Below, piece by piece: positions 1 to 7,571 of a stretch of 21,164 nt of DNA; the stretch's first letter is position 1, and each line of letters begins with the position of its first letter. The position numbers and the translations under genes were made by a program. The DNA comes from a virus. The stretch is taken from positions 1 through 21,164 of the IMG/VR virus record IMGVR_UViG_3300009537_000210. One strand, given 5' to 3'. The notes under the pieces were generated by a model. That model was not told where the DNA came from. It saw nothing but the letters and a program-made list of their open reading frames with translations, and did no database searches.

Positions 1-117
1 GGCCATGCGCTCGTCGCGCTCGGTCTGAAATTCGTCTTGTTGTTTTTGCCTGACGAACGGCGCAGCGAATTCCGCCCCCTTGCCAAGCCCGATTCCAAAA
101 TCCAAGAGCCCCGCCAT
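1..117 (-). CDS. Partial virion-associated protein, 5' end only
   Basis: An open frame starts with ATG at 117 and runs off the left edge; 39 residues are visible. It begins MAGLLDFGIGLGKGAEF and continues into a charged, Gln/Arg/Glu-rich stretch (QKQQDEFQTERDE) that looks like the start of a helix. A GGAGG ribosome binding site lies five bases upstream, and the ATG follows two bases after the stop codon of the preceding gene, so it belongs to the same operon. The small glycine-rich start followed by a charged helix resembles other proteins in phage ejection/internal-virion clusters, but too little is visible to name a family. The role is inferred from position only. Confidence 0.7.
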   Translation of the reverse strand, partial: MAGLLDFGIGLGKGAEFAAPFVRQKQQDEFQTERDERMA

Positions 118-118
118 A

Positions 119-637
119 TCAGCCTCCTTGCGGAATCATTGGTGCCGCGCCGGCGGATGGCGCTTGTGCCTGCGACAGCATTTCAGGTGACCCGCCCTGG
201 GGTGGCGGCGCATCTTCATATTTCGTCATCTCGCCCACTTTTTTCAGAACCGTGGGGATCATGCCTGGATCAACCTGGAATGCCTTGGCGGTTTCTGCCA
301 GCTCCAGCAACAGCACCACGATCAACGGCGCGACGGCATAGGCGACCTTCGGATTGACGCTCTTCACGCTCTGTTGCAGTTTTTCCAGAATCATGACCGC
401 AGCCTGCGCAACGGCCGCAATCGGATCATCTGCTCCAGCCTGCATCTGTTCGACGAGCTTCTGTGAAGACTGCTCGTCGTAGATGATCTCCATCGCATTC
501 TTGCCCAGTTCCCGGTATATCGTTTTTGGATCGACGGGCTCTTGGCCTGCTGGCGCGACATTGGGCGCTGACTGGCCAGCTTGAGGGCCTGACGGAGACG
601 GAGCGGTAGGCTGTTGCATTGCGTTGTTGATCAGCAT
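119..637 (-). CDS. Putative internal virion/ejection-type protein, 172 aa
   Basis: Residues 8-36 are a Pro/Ala/Gln/Gly-rich, probably disordered leader. Residues 38-95 are a helical, acidic region (YRELGKNAMEIIYDEQ, then AAVAQAAVMILEKLQQ). A hydrophobic segment follows at about 97-113 (AYAVAPLIVVLLLEL), then a Pro/Gly/Gln-rich tail. The hydrophobic helix could cross a membrane or pack in a bundle. I do not recognise a named family; I believe similar small proteins occur in the tail-end clusters of other short-tailed phages, but cannot verify it here. Start ATG at 637 has AGGAG and AGGG upstream, overlapping the end of the preceding gene. Placement at the end of the structural operon suggests a virion-internal or DNA-ejection role, which is inference. 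Confidence 0.8.
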   Translation of the reverse strand: MLINNAMQQPTAPSPSGPQAGQSAPNVAPAGQEPVDPKTIYRELGKNAMEIIYDEQSSQKLVEQMQAGADDPIAAVAQAAVMILEKLQQSVKSVNPKVAYAVAPLIVVLLLELAETAKAFQVDPGMIPTVLKKVGEMTKYEDAPPPQGGSPEMLSQAQAPSAGAAPMIPQGG

Positions 638-643
638 GATTCC

Positions 644-1726
644 CTATCTCCTAAACATGGCCGCATTCAGCAATCCGTTCTCGTTCCATATCGGGGTCCC
701 GTCAGGCCGCAGTAATGGACCTTTGGGGCCAGGAGAAAGCGGCACAGTGGCCACATTTCCCTTGAGCATGTTGGCTTCTTTCGTGATCGCAGGCATCCTC
801 TCACGTGACTCACGATCGAGTCGAGCATCTTCGGCAGCCTGTTCCCGATTTGCGTCCGCAGTCTCCTTTGCGCGCGCCGCCGCAGAGGCGCCGCCTACGA
901 CCGACGCCCCAGTCAGACCAAGCGCAAGAAGGTCGGAAGTTTTCATGCCCTTGATTTCGCCCAGCACCGTATCGATGAGCCCCTTCTTGCCTGCCGTCCC
1001 TGTTGTCGCCGTGGCTGCGTCAGCGAGAAAACCCGCAGAGTCCGCACCGGTAAGCCCCATCGCATCGCCCCCGAGCGATTCTGCCCCACCTGTGCCGGTG
1101 AATAGTTCTGCGGTGGAATCGAGGAAATTCGATATGCTTGTTCCGGCGTTCGAGATCGCCTTGCTCACATAATCCACGCCTGAACTGAATAGGTTCGACG
1201 CCCCTGCTTCCAATGCGCCAGATCCGCCAGTGCCCGCAAGGCCAGCATCCAGTCCAGTCAACGCCTCACTCACGCCGGAAACGGTTCCAGCCGACCCGCC
1301 CGCAGCGGTTGCACCCGATGTTGCCGCACCCGTCCCCGACAATGCGCCAAGAGCCACATTGCCGGCGACCGCCGCCACGGCCATGATTGCCAACGGCTTC
1401 AGTCCGCTGATGATATGACTGAACGTGCTCCCCTTTTGTCCCTCTTTCTGCCAGACTTTGGTGATTTCTCCTGTCTGCGGATCGATCTCACCGAGCAGGT
1501 ATTTGTCCTTGTCGCCTGGGTGATCTGGATCGTCTGCGGTGAACTGCCATTTTGTGTTTGCCCCGATCCCCACCATCTCCCCGCCTTCACCGATATCCCC
1601 TGGAAGGATACGAGGAGGGATGAGATGAACTTTGGTTCCATCGGGCAGCGTCACGTCGCGCTTACTCTCGTCTGCAGCGGCGTGAGCCAGCAGCGCCTGA
1701 AAATCAGTACCTGTTTCCGCTGCCAT
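644..1726 (-). CDS. Gly/Ala-rich putative internal virion protein, 360 aa
   Basis: Residues 1-100 look folded and polar, with a TLPDGTKVHLIPP stretch and a short YLLGEIDPQTGEITKVW beta-like region. From about residue 110 the protein becomes hydrophobic and rich in Gly, Ala, Ser and Thr (PLAIMAVAAVAGNVALGAL at 111-129), continuing to about 290 with several membrane-compatible stretches. A charged helix (AKETADANREQAAEDARLD) follows near 290-310, then a Pro/Gly-rich end. Ala/Gly-rich, membrane-active character is typical of podoviral ejection proteins such as the P22 gp7/gp16/gp20 group, but I see no specific homology. ATG at 1726 has a strong AGGAG site that overlaps the stop of the upstream gene. 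The function is inferred from composition and position. Confidence 0.82.
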   Translation of the reverse strand: MAAETGTDFQALLAHAAADESKRDVTLPDGTKVHLIPPRILPGDIGEGGEMVGIGANTKWQFTADDPDHPGDKDKYLLGEIDPQTGEITKVWQKEGQKGSTFSHIISGLKPLAIMAVAAVAGNVALGALSGTGAATSGATAAGGSAGTVSGVSEALTGLDAGLAGTGGSGALEAGASNLFSSGVDYVSKAISNAGTSISNFLDSTAELFTGTGGAESLGGDAMGLTGADSAGFLADAATATTGTAGKKGLIDTVLGEIKGMKTSDLLALGLTGASVVGGASAAARAKETADANREQAAEDARLDRESRERMPAITKEANMLKGNVATVPLSPGPKGPLLRPDGTPIWNENGLLNAAMFRR

Positions 1727-1738
1727 GTCCTTGCTCCT

Positions 1739-3073
1739 CTAGATGGCTGGAATACTTACGTTGCCGATGGTTCCAATCGTTCCGAACCCGGCATTCAGTG
1801 TTTGGATGAGCTGAGTGACCGCGGCTTGGCGCTGCTCGGCAGTCATATTCGTATTTTGTTGAATCGTTGCAATCTGACCAGTCACGCTGTTGAACATGCT
1901 TGTCGCCGATACGCTGGTCTGCAGCAGATTGGAATTCGCGCTCTGGATTCCATAGAGAATCTTCTGGTTCTCGAAATTCAGACCGGCCATCTTTGTTTCT
2001 TGTTCCCCACGCAGCCGTTGAACTTCCACCGCCGCCCCAGACGCAGAGACGGTGGCTTGAGCTTGCAATCCTGCGACCTGGAGTGATGTTTTTGCGCTCA
2101 GTTGGGCGATCGCGTAATCGTTCTCCCCCTTCAGTTTCTGAAGCTCTTGAAGCTGCTTTGCCTCCTGGGTTGACAGTTCGCTTGCGGACTTTGCTTGCAG
2201 CGCCTGCATTTCCTTGTTGATCTCGGCCTGTTGCGCCAAGAGCGCTTGTTGCTGTTTCCCGGCTTGTTCGGAGAGTTGCTTGTCGATCTCTGCTTTCTGC
2301 GCTTGCAGCACCTGCTGCTGTTGCGCCTCTTGCGCGGATAGCCCTCGAGCTTCGGCAGCCTTCAACGCTTCAAGCTGCTTGTCGATCTCCCCCTTTTGCG
2401 CGGCAAGCTGTTGGGCCTGTGCGCCTTCTTGCGCGCTCAAGCCGAAAACATTGCTGGCGCTCTGATTGGCAAGGCGCTGCGCCGAGTAGGTGCCGGCGTC
2501 CGCGGTGGCGATAGGCAGTGCAGCATCAATCGCCGCGCCCTCGCCGGCGCCGGCCGCGATCGAACTGTTGAGCAGACCGCGTTTGTTTGCCGCGCTGGCC
2601 GCGCTCGCCCTTGCTCTGGTAATGTACGGATTGTCCGCGCTGAGAATGTTTTGCAACTGACCGCTCACCGTGTCCGTCTCAGTATTCACGGTTCCGAGCG
2701 TAGGACCTGGCCCCGCTGGCTGAACTGGCGGCAACGTGCTTGGCGCCGTGTACGTTGGTCCGCTCAACTGAGAAGGCTTCGGTTCCTTGCCTCCAGTCTG
2801 AATAGGTGGCAACGTGGTCGGTGCTGTGTATGTTGGCCCAACAGGACTCGGTTCCGGCGCAGACCTTTCCGGAGGACGAGTGCTCGGCAACGCGCCATCA
2901 CCAGGAATCTCCTCAGGAGTCGACCGCTCAACACCACTCGGCAGCGTCATGGTCGTTCCCGCGTTGAATTTCGTGTAGTCGAATCCAGGCAAGCCGACCC
3001 CGCCGCTAGGCGCCGGGTTTTTCAAGACCGGCGGCAGCTTCTTATCCACAATGTTGTTGATCAATCCGGCCAT
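1739..3073 (-). CDS. Coiled-coil virion protein, 444 aa (likely internal/ejection)
   Basis: Three parts are visible. Residues 1-130 are Pro/Thr-rich and low complexity, with a duplicated GPTYTAP(T/S)TLPP(I/V)Q motif at 79-91 and 105-117. Residues 135-200 contain the stretch QNILSADNPYITRARASA, then NKRGLLNSS and AALPIATADAGTY, a pattern I recall from structural proteins of many short-tailed phages. Residues 210-365 are a long Gln/Ala/Glu/Lys-rich coiled coil with repeated (K/A)(A/G)EIDKQL units. The C-terminal 80 residues are Ser/Thr/Asn-rich. Start ATG at 3073 has GGAG seven bases upstream. It follows the tail fibre gene by 16 bases. An extended, flexible coiled-coil protein here could be an internal head protein, a tail fibre linker or an ejection protein. 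Confidence is high for the gene and low for its exact job. Confidence 0.85.
   Translation of the reverse strand: MAGLINNIVDKKLPPVLKNPAPSGGVGLPGFDYTKFNAGTTMTLPSGVERSTPEEIPGDGALPSTRPPERSAPEPSPVGPTYTAPTTLPPIQTGGKEPKPSQLSGPTYTAPSTLPPVQPAGPGPTLGTVNTETDTVSGQLQNILSADNPYITRARASAASAANKRGLLNSSIAAGAGEGAAIDAALPIATADAGTYSAQRLANQSASNVFGLSAQEGAQAQQLAAQKGEIDKQLEALKAAEARGLSAQEAQQQQVLQAQKAEIDKQLSEQAGKQQQALLAQQAEINKEMQALQAKSASELSTQEAKQLQELQKLKGENDYAIAQLSAKTSLQVAGLQAQATVSASGAAVEVQRLRGEQETKMAGLNFENQKILYGIQSANSNLLQTSVSATSMFNSVTGQIATIQQNTNMTAEQRQAAVTQLIQTLNAGFGTIGTIGNVSIPAI
2723..2839 (-). repeat. Twofold Pro/Thr-rich repeat inside the coiled-coil protein gene
   Basis: Two copies of a 39-base unit (2801-2839 and 2723-2761) encode GPTYTAPTTLPPIQ and GPTYTAPSTLPPVQ, spaced 78 bases start to start. 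The copies differ mainly at third codon positions, so the protein motif is retained while the DNA has drifted. This suggests an older duplication kept for its peptide sequence, probably as a flexible linker. Confidence 0.75.
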
Positions 3074-3089
3074 AATGCTTCTCCAATCT

Positions 3090-4415
3090 CTAAAGGATCA
3101 GATACGTGAAGTGGAAGTAGACATAGGACAGCGATGAGACGGCCGCTCTGTACGTCGCACGGCAGACATCAGCCGTGACTTCCGCATAGATCACCAATGG
3201 CTGTACATACGGAGCCGTCAGGTCTCCTCCGCTTCCTGCGCATTGAAACGATGTCGCAAAGTTTGACGCAATCGGGAGAGATATATCGAAAATGGTTGAT
3301 GTGGCTCCTGATGTTGCGTCGATGCTTAGGCCGCCGCTGACCGTAACAACGTTTCCGACGCGCATCCATTGGCTCACCTGTGCCGTTGACGAGTCTATGT
3401 TTACAAAGTTAGTTATGGTTGGCGTGTAAGTCCCGCTGACGATGTACTGATTCGTCGTTCCGGTGACTGCTCCGGCGTTATTGTGCAACGCCGTTCCGTA
3501 TGGAGCCCCTGTGGCGCTAAGCTTTACAGAGCCGCTTGACGAACCCGATAGCGTTGGGTTTGAAATCGTAGGGCCGGTGTTCATCACGAACGTAGAGCCC
3601 GTTCCAGTCTGCGCGGCTACCGAGGTTGCATTCCCGACGCTGGTGATCGGGCCAGTCAGGTTCGCATTCGTAGTGACCGTGGAAGCGGTTGTGGCGGTCG
3701 TAGCAGTTGTAGCGGTCGTGGCGGTCGTGGCGGTCGTGGCGGTTCCTGCCGTCAAGCCTGCCGCCGTGCCGGTCGCATTGGTCAATACGATTGCCGATGG
3801 CGTCCCGGCATCACCATTGAATAGAACGGGCGCACCCGCGCTTCCGGTATTCTGAGCAAGCGCTGTTGCGACCCCGGTGCCAAGACCGCTCACTCCGGTG
3901 CTGATCGGTAGCCCCGTGATGTTCGTTGCCGTCCCTGATGACGGCGTTCCCAACGCACCATTGAATAGAACTGGCGCCCCAGCGGTCCCAGCATTATTCG
4001 CCAATGCGGCGGCGACCCCGGTGCCAAGGCCACTTACCCCGGTGCTGATCGGCAATCCTGTGATGTTTGTTGCGGTTCCAGACGAAGGTGTTCCAAGCGC
4101 CCCATTGAACAAGACCGGAGCCCCTGCGCTGCCAACGTTCACGCCGAGAGCGGTGAGTATTCCTGTACCTGTGGTAATGGCCTCCTGCGCGCTGCCGCCG
4201 CTATTGATGGCGACGAGCTTGCCGCCGTTCCCGGTGTAACCCGCTATCTTCGTGAAGCCGGTGGCGATGCTGGCGAATTCAGCGCGCATCACCGACGATG
4301 ACAGCGCGGCACCTGTTGCAGGGTTCCCAGTAGCAGTGAAATAGTCCGCGCCGATCGCGGTGATACCGAAAACAATCGCACTCAACGCCACGGCAACGCG
4401 CAGAACCTTTCTCAT
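3090..4415 (-). CDS. Tail fibre/receptor-binding protein with signal-peptide-like start, 441 aa
   Basis: Residues 1-22 form a basic start plus hydrophobic core (MRKVLRVAVALSAIVFGITA), like a Sec signal peptide or membrane anchor. Residues 28-65 (TGNPATGAALSSSVMRAEFA, then GFTKIAG) match the virion-attachment start seen in many phage tail fibres. Residues 97-192 hold two near-identical 48-residue repeats and a partial third (AGAPVLFNGALGTPSSGTAT). Residues 222-243 are a TATTATTATT low-complexity run. The last ~120 residues form a beta-rich tip domain with MRVGNVVTVSGGLSID, resembling C-terminal domains of phage fibres. ATG at 4415 is chosen over an in-frame GTG at 4421 because GAGGAG is seven bases from the ATG but only one from the GTG. 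It overlaps the upstream gene's stop codon region. It probably binds the host surface. Confidence 0.85.
   Translation of the reverse strand: MRKVLRVAVALSAIVFGITAIGADYFTATGNPATGAALSSSVMRAEFASIATGFTKIAGYTGNGGKLVAINSGGSAQEAITTGTGILTALGVNVGSAGAPVLFNGALGTPSSGTATNITGLPISTGVSGLGTGVAAALANNAGTAGAPVLFNGALGTPSSGTATNITGLPISTGVSGLGTGVATALAQNTGSAGAPVLFNGDAGTPSAIVLTNATGTAAGLTAGTATTATTATTATTATTATTASTVTTNANLTGPITSVGNATSVAAQTGTGSTFVMNTGPTISNPTLSGSSSGSVKLSATGAPYGTALHNNAGAVTGTTNQYIVSGTYTPTITNFVNIDSSTAQVSQWMRVGNVVTVSGGLSIDATSGATSTIFDISLPIASNFATSFQCAGSGGDLTAPYVQPLVIYAEVTADVCRATYRAAVSSLSYVYFHFTYLIL
3685..3738 (-). repeat. Six tandem 9-base units in the tail fibre gene
   Basis: Six consecutive 9-base units of the form gcggtcgtg (plus-strand reading) occur here, three of them identical and the others with one to three changes. 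On the coding strand they encode repeated Ala-Thr-Thr triplets. Because the unit is a multiple of three, gain or loss of copies keeps the reading frame and would only lengthen or shorten the fibre's low-complexity linker. Confidence 0.85.
3790..4127 (-). repeat. 144-base tandem repeats in the tail fibre shaft
   Basis: Two full 144-base units (about 3984-4127 and 3840-3983) and a partial third (to about 3790) encode 48-residue repeats beginning AGAPVLFNGALGTPSSG and containing LPISTGVSGLGTGVA. Protein identity between the two full units is very high while the DNA shows many synonymous differences. Such repeats are typical of the shaft of phage tail fibres, where they set fibre length. Confidence 0.85.
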
Positions 4416-4417
4416 GC

Positions 4418-6505
4418 TCACGCTCCTCTTTGCAAACGTCTCTCAGAGTAATGAATGATCGCCCCGCTAAAATTGAGCGCCTCGTCGTAATCCGAATCAC
4501 CGGAAATGATCAGCGAAATGTTCTCTGCCTCTCCGGGACAATCAAATGTCGATGGAGAAAGAACCTGCGCATCCCATACGCCAACGTCCCATACGAGACC
4601 TGCCTCATCCCATGCGCCCGCAGAAAAGTTGGCAGTTCCGTCCTGCATATCAGGCTGGCCGATGTCCGTGCTGTTATAGCCGAGCGCGTAGGAAAACTTG
4701 AAAGCGCCGTACCCGGTGCCTGCAATCTCCAGAATCACATCGTAGAAACGCTTGATCACTCCAGGCGAGCCAAGAAAATCCCACGCCAGTCTGAAATAAT
4801 GCGCGATGTTGTCGCCATCAAACGACGTGCCTTTCTCCATCTGGTAGACCATCCCATCGTCGGAGCCGAAAAATATGGTTTCCGAGCCATCGGGTTCTTC
4901 GGACGAATAGGCCCACGTCACTGCGTCGACAAAGATCATGGGCATGATGCCAACCACTTTCCCGCCGACGAAGGTGACGAACGCGGCCGATCCATCCGAG
5001 AAGAACAGCCGGTACTGGCTTTTGTCCCGGGATATGCAGGATGCAACCGCAAGGGAGCGGTTGCTGTTCAACCATGTCCTGATCTTGGCGCTGATGGCGT
5101 TGTGCGCGAAGTTACCGTAGGTCTGCGCGGCCACCAGTGTTGTGATACCCTGGTCGTCCAGGAACATCGTCGTGCCCATGTCCTGGATTGTGTAGGCGTA
5201 GGCCCCCAATTCTTTGCGGTATTCGATCAACTCCCAATCGGCTACCCCGGTGCCGTACAGGATGCTGGTCTGGTTGCGCGTGAAGATCGCCAGTGCACTA
5301 GCGGTTTCGCTGCCTGCCTGGGACATGAATCCGGTTACAGTATCGCTCATCGCCAGCTCTGCGGCACCAAGGATTGCTGACCAGATATATGGCGTCCCCG
5401 GGCCTGCATGTTGTACTGACTCGTCGAACGAAAAGAACAGATGCTTCTTGTGCGTCCAAACGTGATTGGGGGTGTCCACCGTCATGCCGGTGGTGATCGG
5501 GACCAGTATGGTTCCGTCAAACTCGAACCCGCGGTTGACGCCATCGCATCCGTAGATCCGCTTCGTCGCCACGCTGCCACCAAAATTATCGACGAGGAAT
5601 TCGTATCTGCCGCCCGGCAGTAGAGTGATGGCCGTCTGGATTGCGGACAGCGTGCATGTCGCGCCGCCGGAAAAAGTCGCTGCGCCCGCGGCGAAATTCC
5701 CGCCGGCCGGATTGGTGATGATGAGCCGTCCCGCTGCGGTTGTCGTGGCCCAGGTCGATGATGCTGTGGTTGCCACCACGCGCTTTACCGTCGCCGTAAC
5801 GGCGCCTTGCGTCAATACTTCCCCCTCAGCAGGTTCCGTAGCCCCGCCAATGGTGAAGCTGATCTCGTTGTAGAGCGTGACCTGGACCCACCCTGCTGTC
5901 GAGGACTTCCAGACATCGACGGCTGTTGCTCCGGCATTGTTGCGGAAGGTGTATGTGACACCACCAAATCTGACCCCACCAAGATTCGATCCCGAGCCTG
6001 TCGGTGCTGCGATATCATCCCGATAGACATCTGCCGCCAGATTGTTGTACTGGGCATGCAGGAGGACCGTCGAGGCTCCGTTTACCGTCCCGGCAGTCGT
6101 GGCAACGGCGATGGTCGGACCGCCGACATTCAGGTTCTCGCCCGCCACATAGGCAGTTCCGTTGCGCTTGGTCAGGACGAAATACGTGGCTGTCACCGCA
6201 ATGATGACGCCGGTAGCCCCGCCGGCGCCGGTTAGAGTGTCTCCTACCGCGCCCCCGGTGATGCTGGTGCACGGCAATACGGTATAGGTTGCGGCCGAGG
6301 GGGAGGGCCTACCGTCGAAGCGTTCATAGCCCTTGATGCGGCCGTACCCGCCTATTATGTTCGCCTCGTAATTCTGAGATTCCCTGAGAAATCCTGATTT
6401 CAGGAACAAAGGTGGAGTGACCTGATCCCACCCGCCCAAGAACCGGATCGCGTATGACTTGATCTGTGCCAGTCTGATCTTGGCGAGTGCGAGGGCGGTT
6501 TTCAC
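4418..6505 (-). CDS. Large tail protein, probable nozzle/tail tube-like, about 695 aa
   Basis: The start of the protein carries YAIRFLGGWDQVTPPLFL and SQNYEANIIGGYGRIKGYER, a pattern I associate with the large tail protein that follows the adaptor gene in many short-tailed phages. Residues ~70-300 are beta-rich with repeated Gly/Thr stretches (GDTLTGAGGATGVIIAVTA). The central part (WTHKKHLFFSFDESVQH, FTRNQTSILYGTG, FLDDQGITTLVA) resembles a beta-propeller as in podoviral nozzle/stabilisation proteins. I prefer the GTG at 6505, just after the adaptor's stop codon and with GGTG seven bases upstream. An in-frame TTG at 6529 would overlap the adaptor by 20 bases and lacks a visible ribosome binding site. 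The fibre gene follows immediately. The nozzle role is inferred from order and fold-like features; the gene itself is certain. Confidence 0.82.
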   Translation of the reverse strand: MKTALALAKIRLAQIKSYAIRFLGGWDQVTPPLFLKSGFLRESQNYEANIIGGYGRIKGYERFDGRPSPSAATYTVLPCTSITGGAVGDTLTGAGGATGVIIAVTATYFVLTKRNGTAYVAGENLNVGGPTIAVATTAGTVNGASTVLLHAQYNNLAADVYRDDIAAPTGSGSNLGGVRFGGVTYTFRNNAGATAVDVWKSSTAGWVQVTLYNEISFTIGGATEPAEGEVLTQGAVTATVKRVVATTASSTWATTTAAGRLIITNPAGGNFAAGAATFSGGATCTLSAIQTAITLLPGGRYEFLVDNFGGSVATKRIYGCDGVNRGFEFDGTILVPITTGMTVDTPNHVWTHKKHLFFSFDESVQHAGPGTPYIWSAILGAAELAMSDTVTGFMSQAGSETASALAIFTRNQTSILYGTGVADWELIEYRKELGAYAYTIQDMGTTMFLDDQGITTLVAAQTYGNFAHNAISAKIRTWLNSNRSLAVASCISRDKSQYRLFFSDGSAAFVTFVGGKVVGIMPMIFVDAVTWAYSSEEPDGSETIFFGSDDGMVYQMEKGTSFDGDNIAHYFRLAWDFLGSPGVIKRFYDVILEIAGTGYGAFKFSYALGYNSTDIGQPDMQDGTANFSAGAWDEAGLVWDVGVWDAQVLSPSTFDCPGEAENISLIISGDSDYDEALNFSGAIIHYSERRLQRGA

Positions 6506-6509
6506 GACG

Positions 6510-7223
6510 CTACACCAATGGTTCGCCAATCCGGCATTCCGGGCGCTGGTTTCCTTCCAATTGACGCATCAACTTGTTGCCCTCGGTGGTCCCGCGCGAT
6601 AACACGTCGGGCGCGGAACGGAAGGTGCCGTACTTCTTCATCGCCTCGTAGACGAGCAGTTGATGAAAATCCGATGGCAGTTCCGGCGTGTCACCATTTG
6701 CCGCTAGGACTTGCGCGCTCATCTGATATTCGCCGGTCACCGTGTAGACGGCATCCGGCTTCGGCCCGAGGACGAGATTGCGCTGTGGGTCCACGGTTAC
6801 ATGCACCGGGAAATTGTCGGTTTGCGTCCCGCGCTTATACAGATCCCGAAACTGCGCCCAGGGCAAGGGAGTCAGGTAACGCTCGCCGGCCACGCCGTCT
6901 GAGGTCAGGTAGATCTTGACGTTGGGGAATCCTTCGTTGTCCAGCAACCACCACCGGGAAAACCGCGTGATGACCCCAGCCAGCCTAGAATCCGTCACAT
7001 CGCCGTAGGCATAGGTGTCATCGCTGGCCACCGTGTTGACCGTGAAGGTCGAGCGCAACCACAACCAATCCTTGTGCCGGTTTTGCACCTCGATGTAGCC
7101 GTTTTTCACCCACGCGACGATTCTTTCCAACTCGCCGGTCTGCTCGGTCACGGCCGCAGGGCCTGTACCGGTCACGCCGCACTCGCGCCTAGCGTCAACG
7201 CATAGCTGGAGAAATGTGCTCAC
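6510..7223 (-). CDS. SU10-type head-tail adaptor protein, 237 aa
   Basis: The protein resembles the adaptor family typified by Escherichia phage phiSU10. It opens with a helical segment (STFLQLCVDARRECG), followed by TGELERIVAWVKNGYIEVQ and a Trp-rich patch (HKDWLWLRSTFTVNT). Later come LPWAQFRDLYKRGTQ, the beta hairpin LVLGPKPDAVYTVTGEYQMS, and LPSDFHQLLVYEAMKKYG. Adaptors of this group form a ring under the portal and connect it to the tail nozzle. The length of about 240 residues is normal. The start is GTG at 7223, four bases past the preceding stop, with AGGA about nine bases upstream. It lies directly before the large nozzle-like gene, as expected for neck genes in short-tailed phages. 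Confidence 0.8.
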   Translation of the reverse strand: MSTFLQLCVDARRECGVTGTGPAAVTEQTGELERIVAWVKNGYIEVQNRHKDWLWLRSTFTVNTVASDDTYAYGDVTDSRLAGVITRFSRWWLLDNEGFPNVKIYLTSDGVAGERYLTPLPWAQFRDLYKRGTQTDNFPVHVTVDPQRNLVLGPKPDAVYTVTGEYQMSAQVLAANGDTPELPSDFHQLLVYEAMKKYGTFRSAPDVLSRGTTEGNKLMRQLEGNQRPECRIGEPLV

Positions 7224-7226
7224 GGC

Positions 7227-7499
7227 CTAGATCCTGATGAACGTGAAGGTGGCGCGCGGCTTGGTTGGTTGTTGGCCCGCGGCGAGCGCCTTCAATCCGG
7301 CCCGCAAGACGACGACCTGATCCATGAATTCCTGAAGGTCGGTATCGCCAGTGTGTTCGAGCAGTCCCACTGATCCGAAGCCGCCGATCACTTGGCCGTT
7401 TGCGCACGTCACGAGTCGCATCGGCCCGTCGCCGGCGAATCCGTCCGCTTCCTTCGGCGTCATGCTCACCTGTGCGCCGCATATCACTTTATCCAGCAT
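7227..7499 (-). CDS. Small conserved-looking phage protein, 90 aa, unknown function
   Basis: This is a compact protein with a glycine-rich centre (GDGPMRLVTCANGQVIGGFG), a helix at about 55-75 (DLQEFMDQVVVLRAGLKAL) and a basic C-terminus ending ATFTFIRI. I do not recognise a family. ATG at 7499 has GGAG with good spacing, and the gene starts only 12 bases after the U-tract of a strong terminator. It sits between the putative decoration protein and the adaptor, so a minor head or neck role is possible, but this is position-based inference only. Confidence 0.72.
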   Translation of the reverse strand: MLDKVICGAQVSMTPKEADGFAGDGPMRLVTCANGQVIGGFGSVGLLEHTGDTDLQEFMDQVVVLRAGLKALAAGQQPTKPRATFTFIRI

Positions 7500-7510
7500 T
7501 TCAGGCTCCA

Positions 7511-7538
7511 GAAAAAGAAAGGGGTCCGAAGACCCCTT
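7511..7538 (-). terminator. Strong intrinsic terminator after the decoration-like gene
   Basis: On the minus strand an 8-base-pair stem AAGGGGTC / GACCCCTT closes a UUCG tetraloop and is followed by TTTCTTTTTC, a T-rich tract. The stem is perfect. It lies 34 bases after the stop codon of the 668-residue gene and 12 bases before the start of the next gene, so distal genes depend on read-through or another promoter. Confidence 0.9.
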
Positions 7539-7571
7539 GAATCACCCGATGGAGGAGTGGACTGATTTCAA

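Noticed and set aside
3685-4127. CRISPR-like array
   Set aside because: The repeats are contiguous, in frame and protein-coding, with no unique spacers.
4430-5380. Plus-strand open frame (316 codons) opposite the nozzle-like gene
   Set aside because: It has no recognisable domain and sits wholly within a well-supported minus-strand gene.
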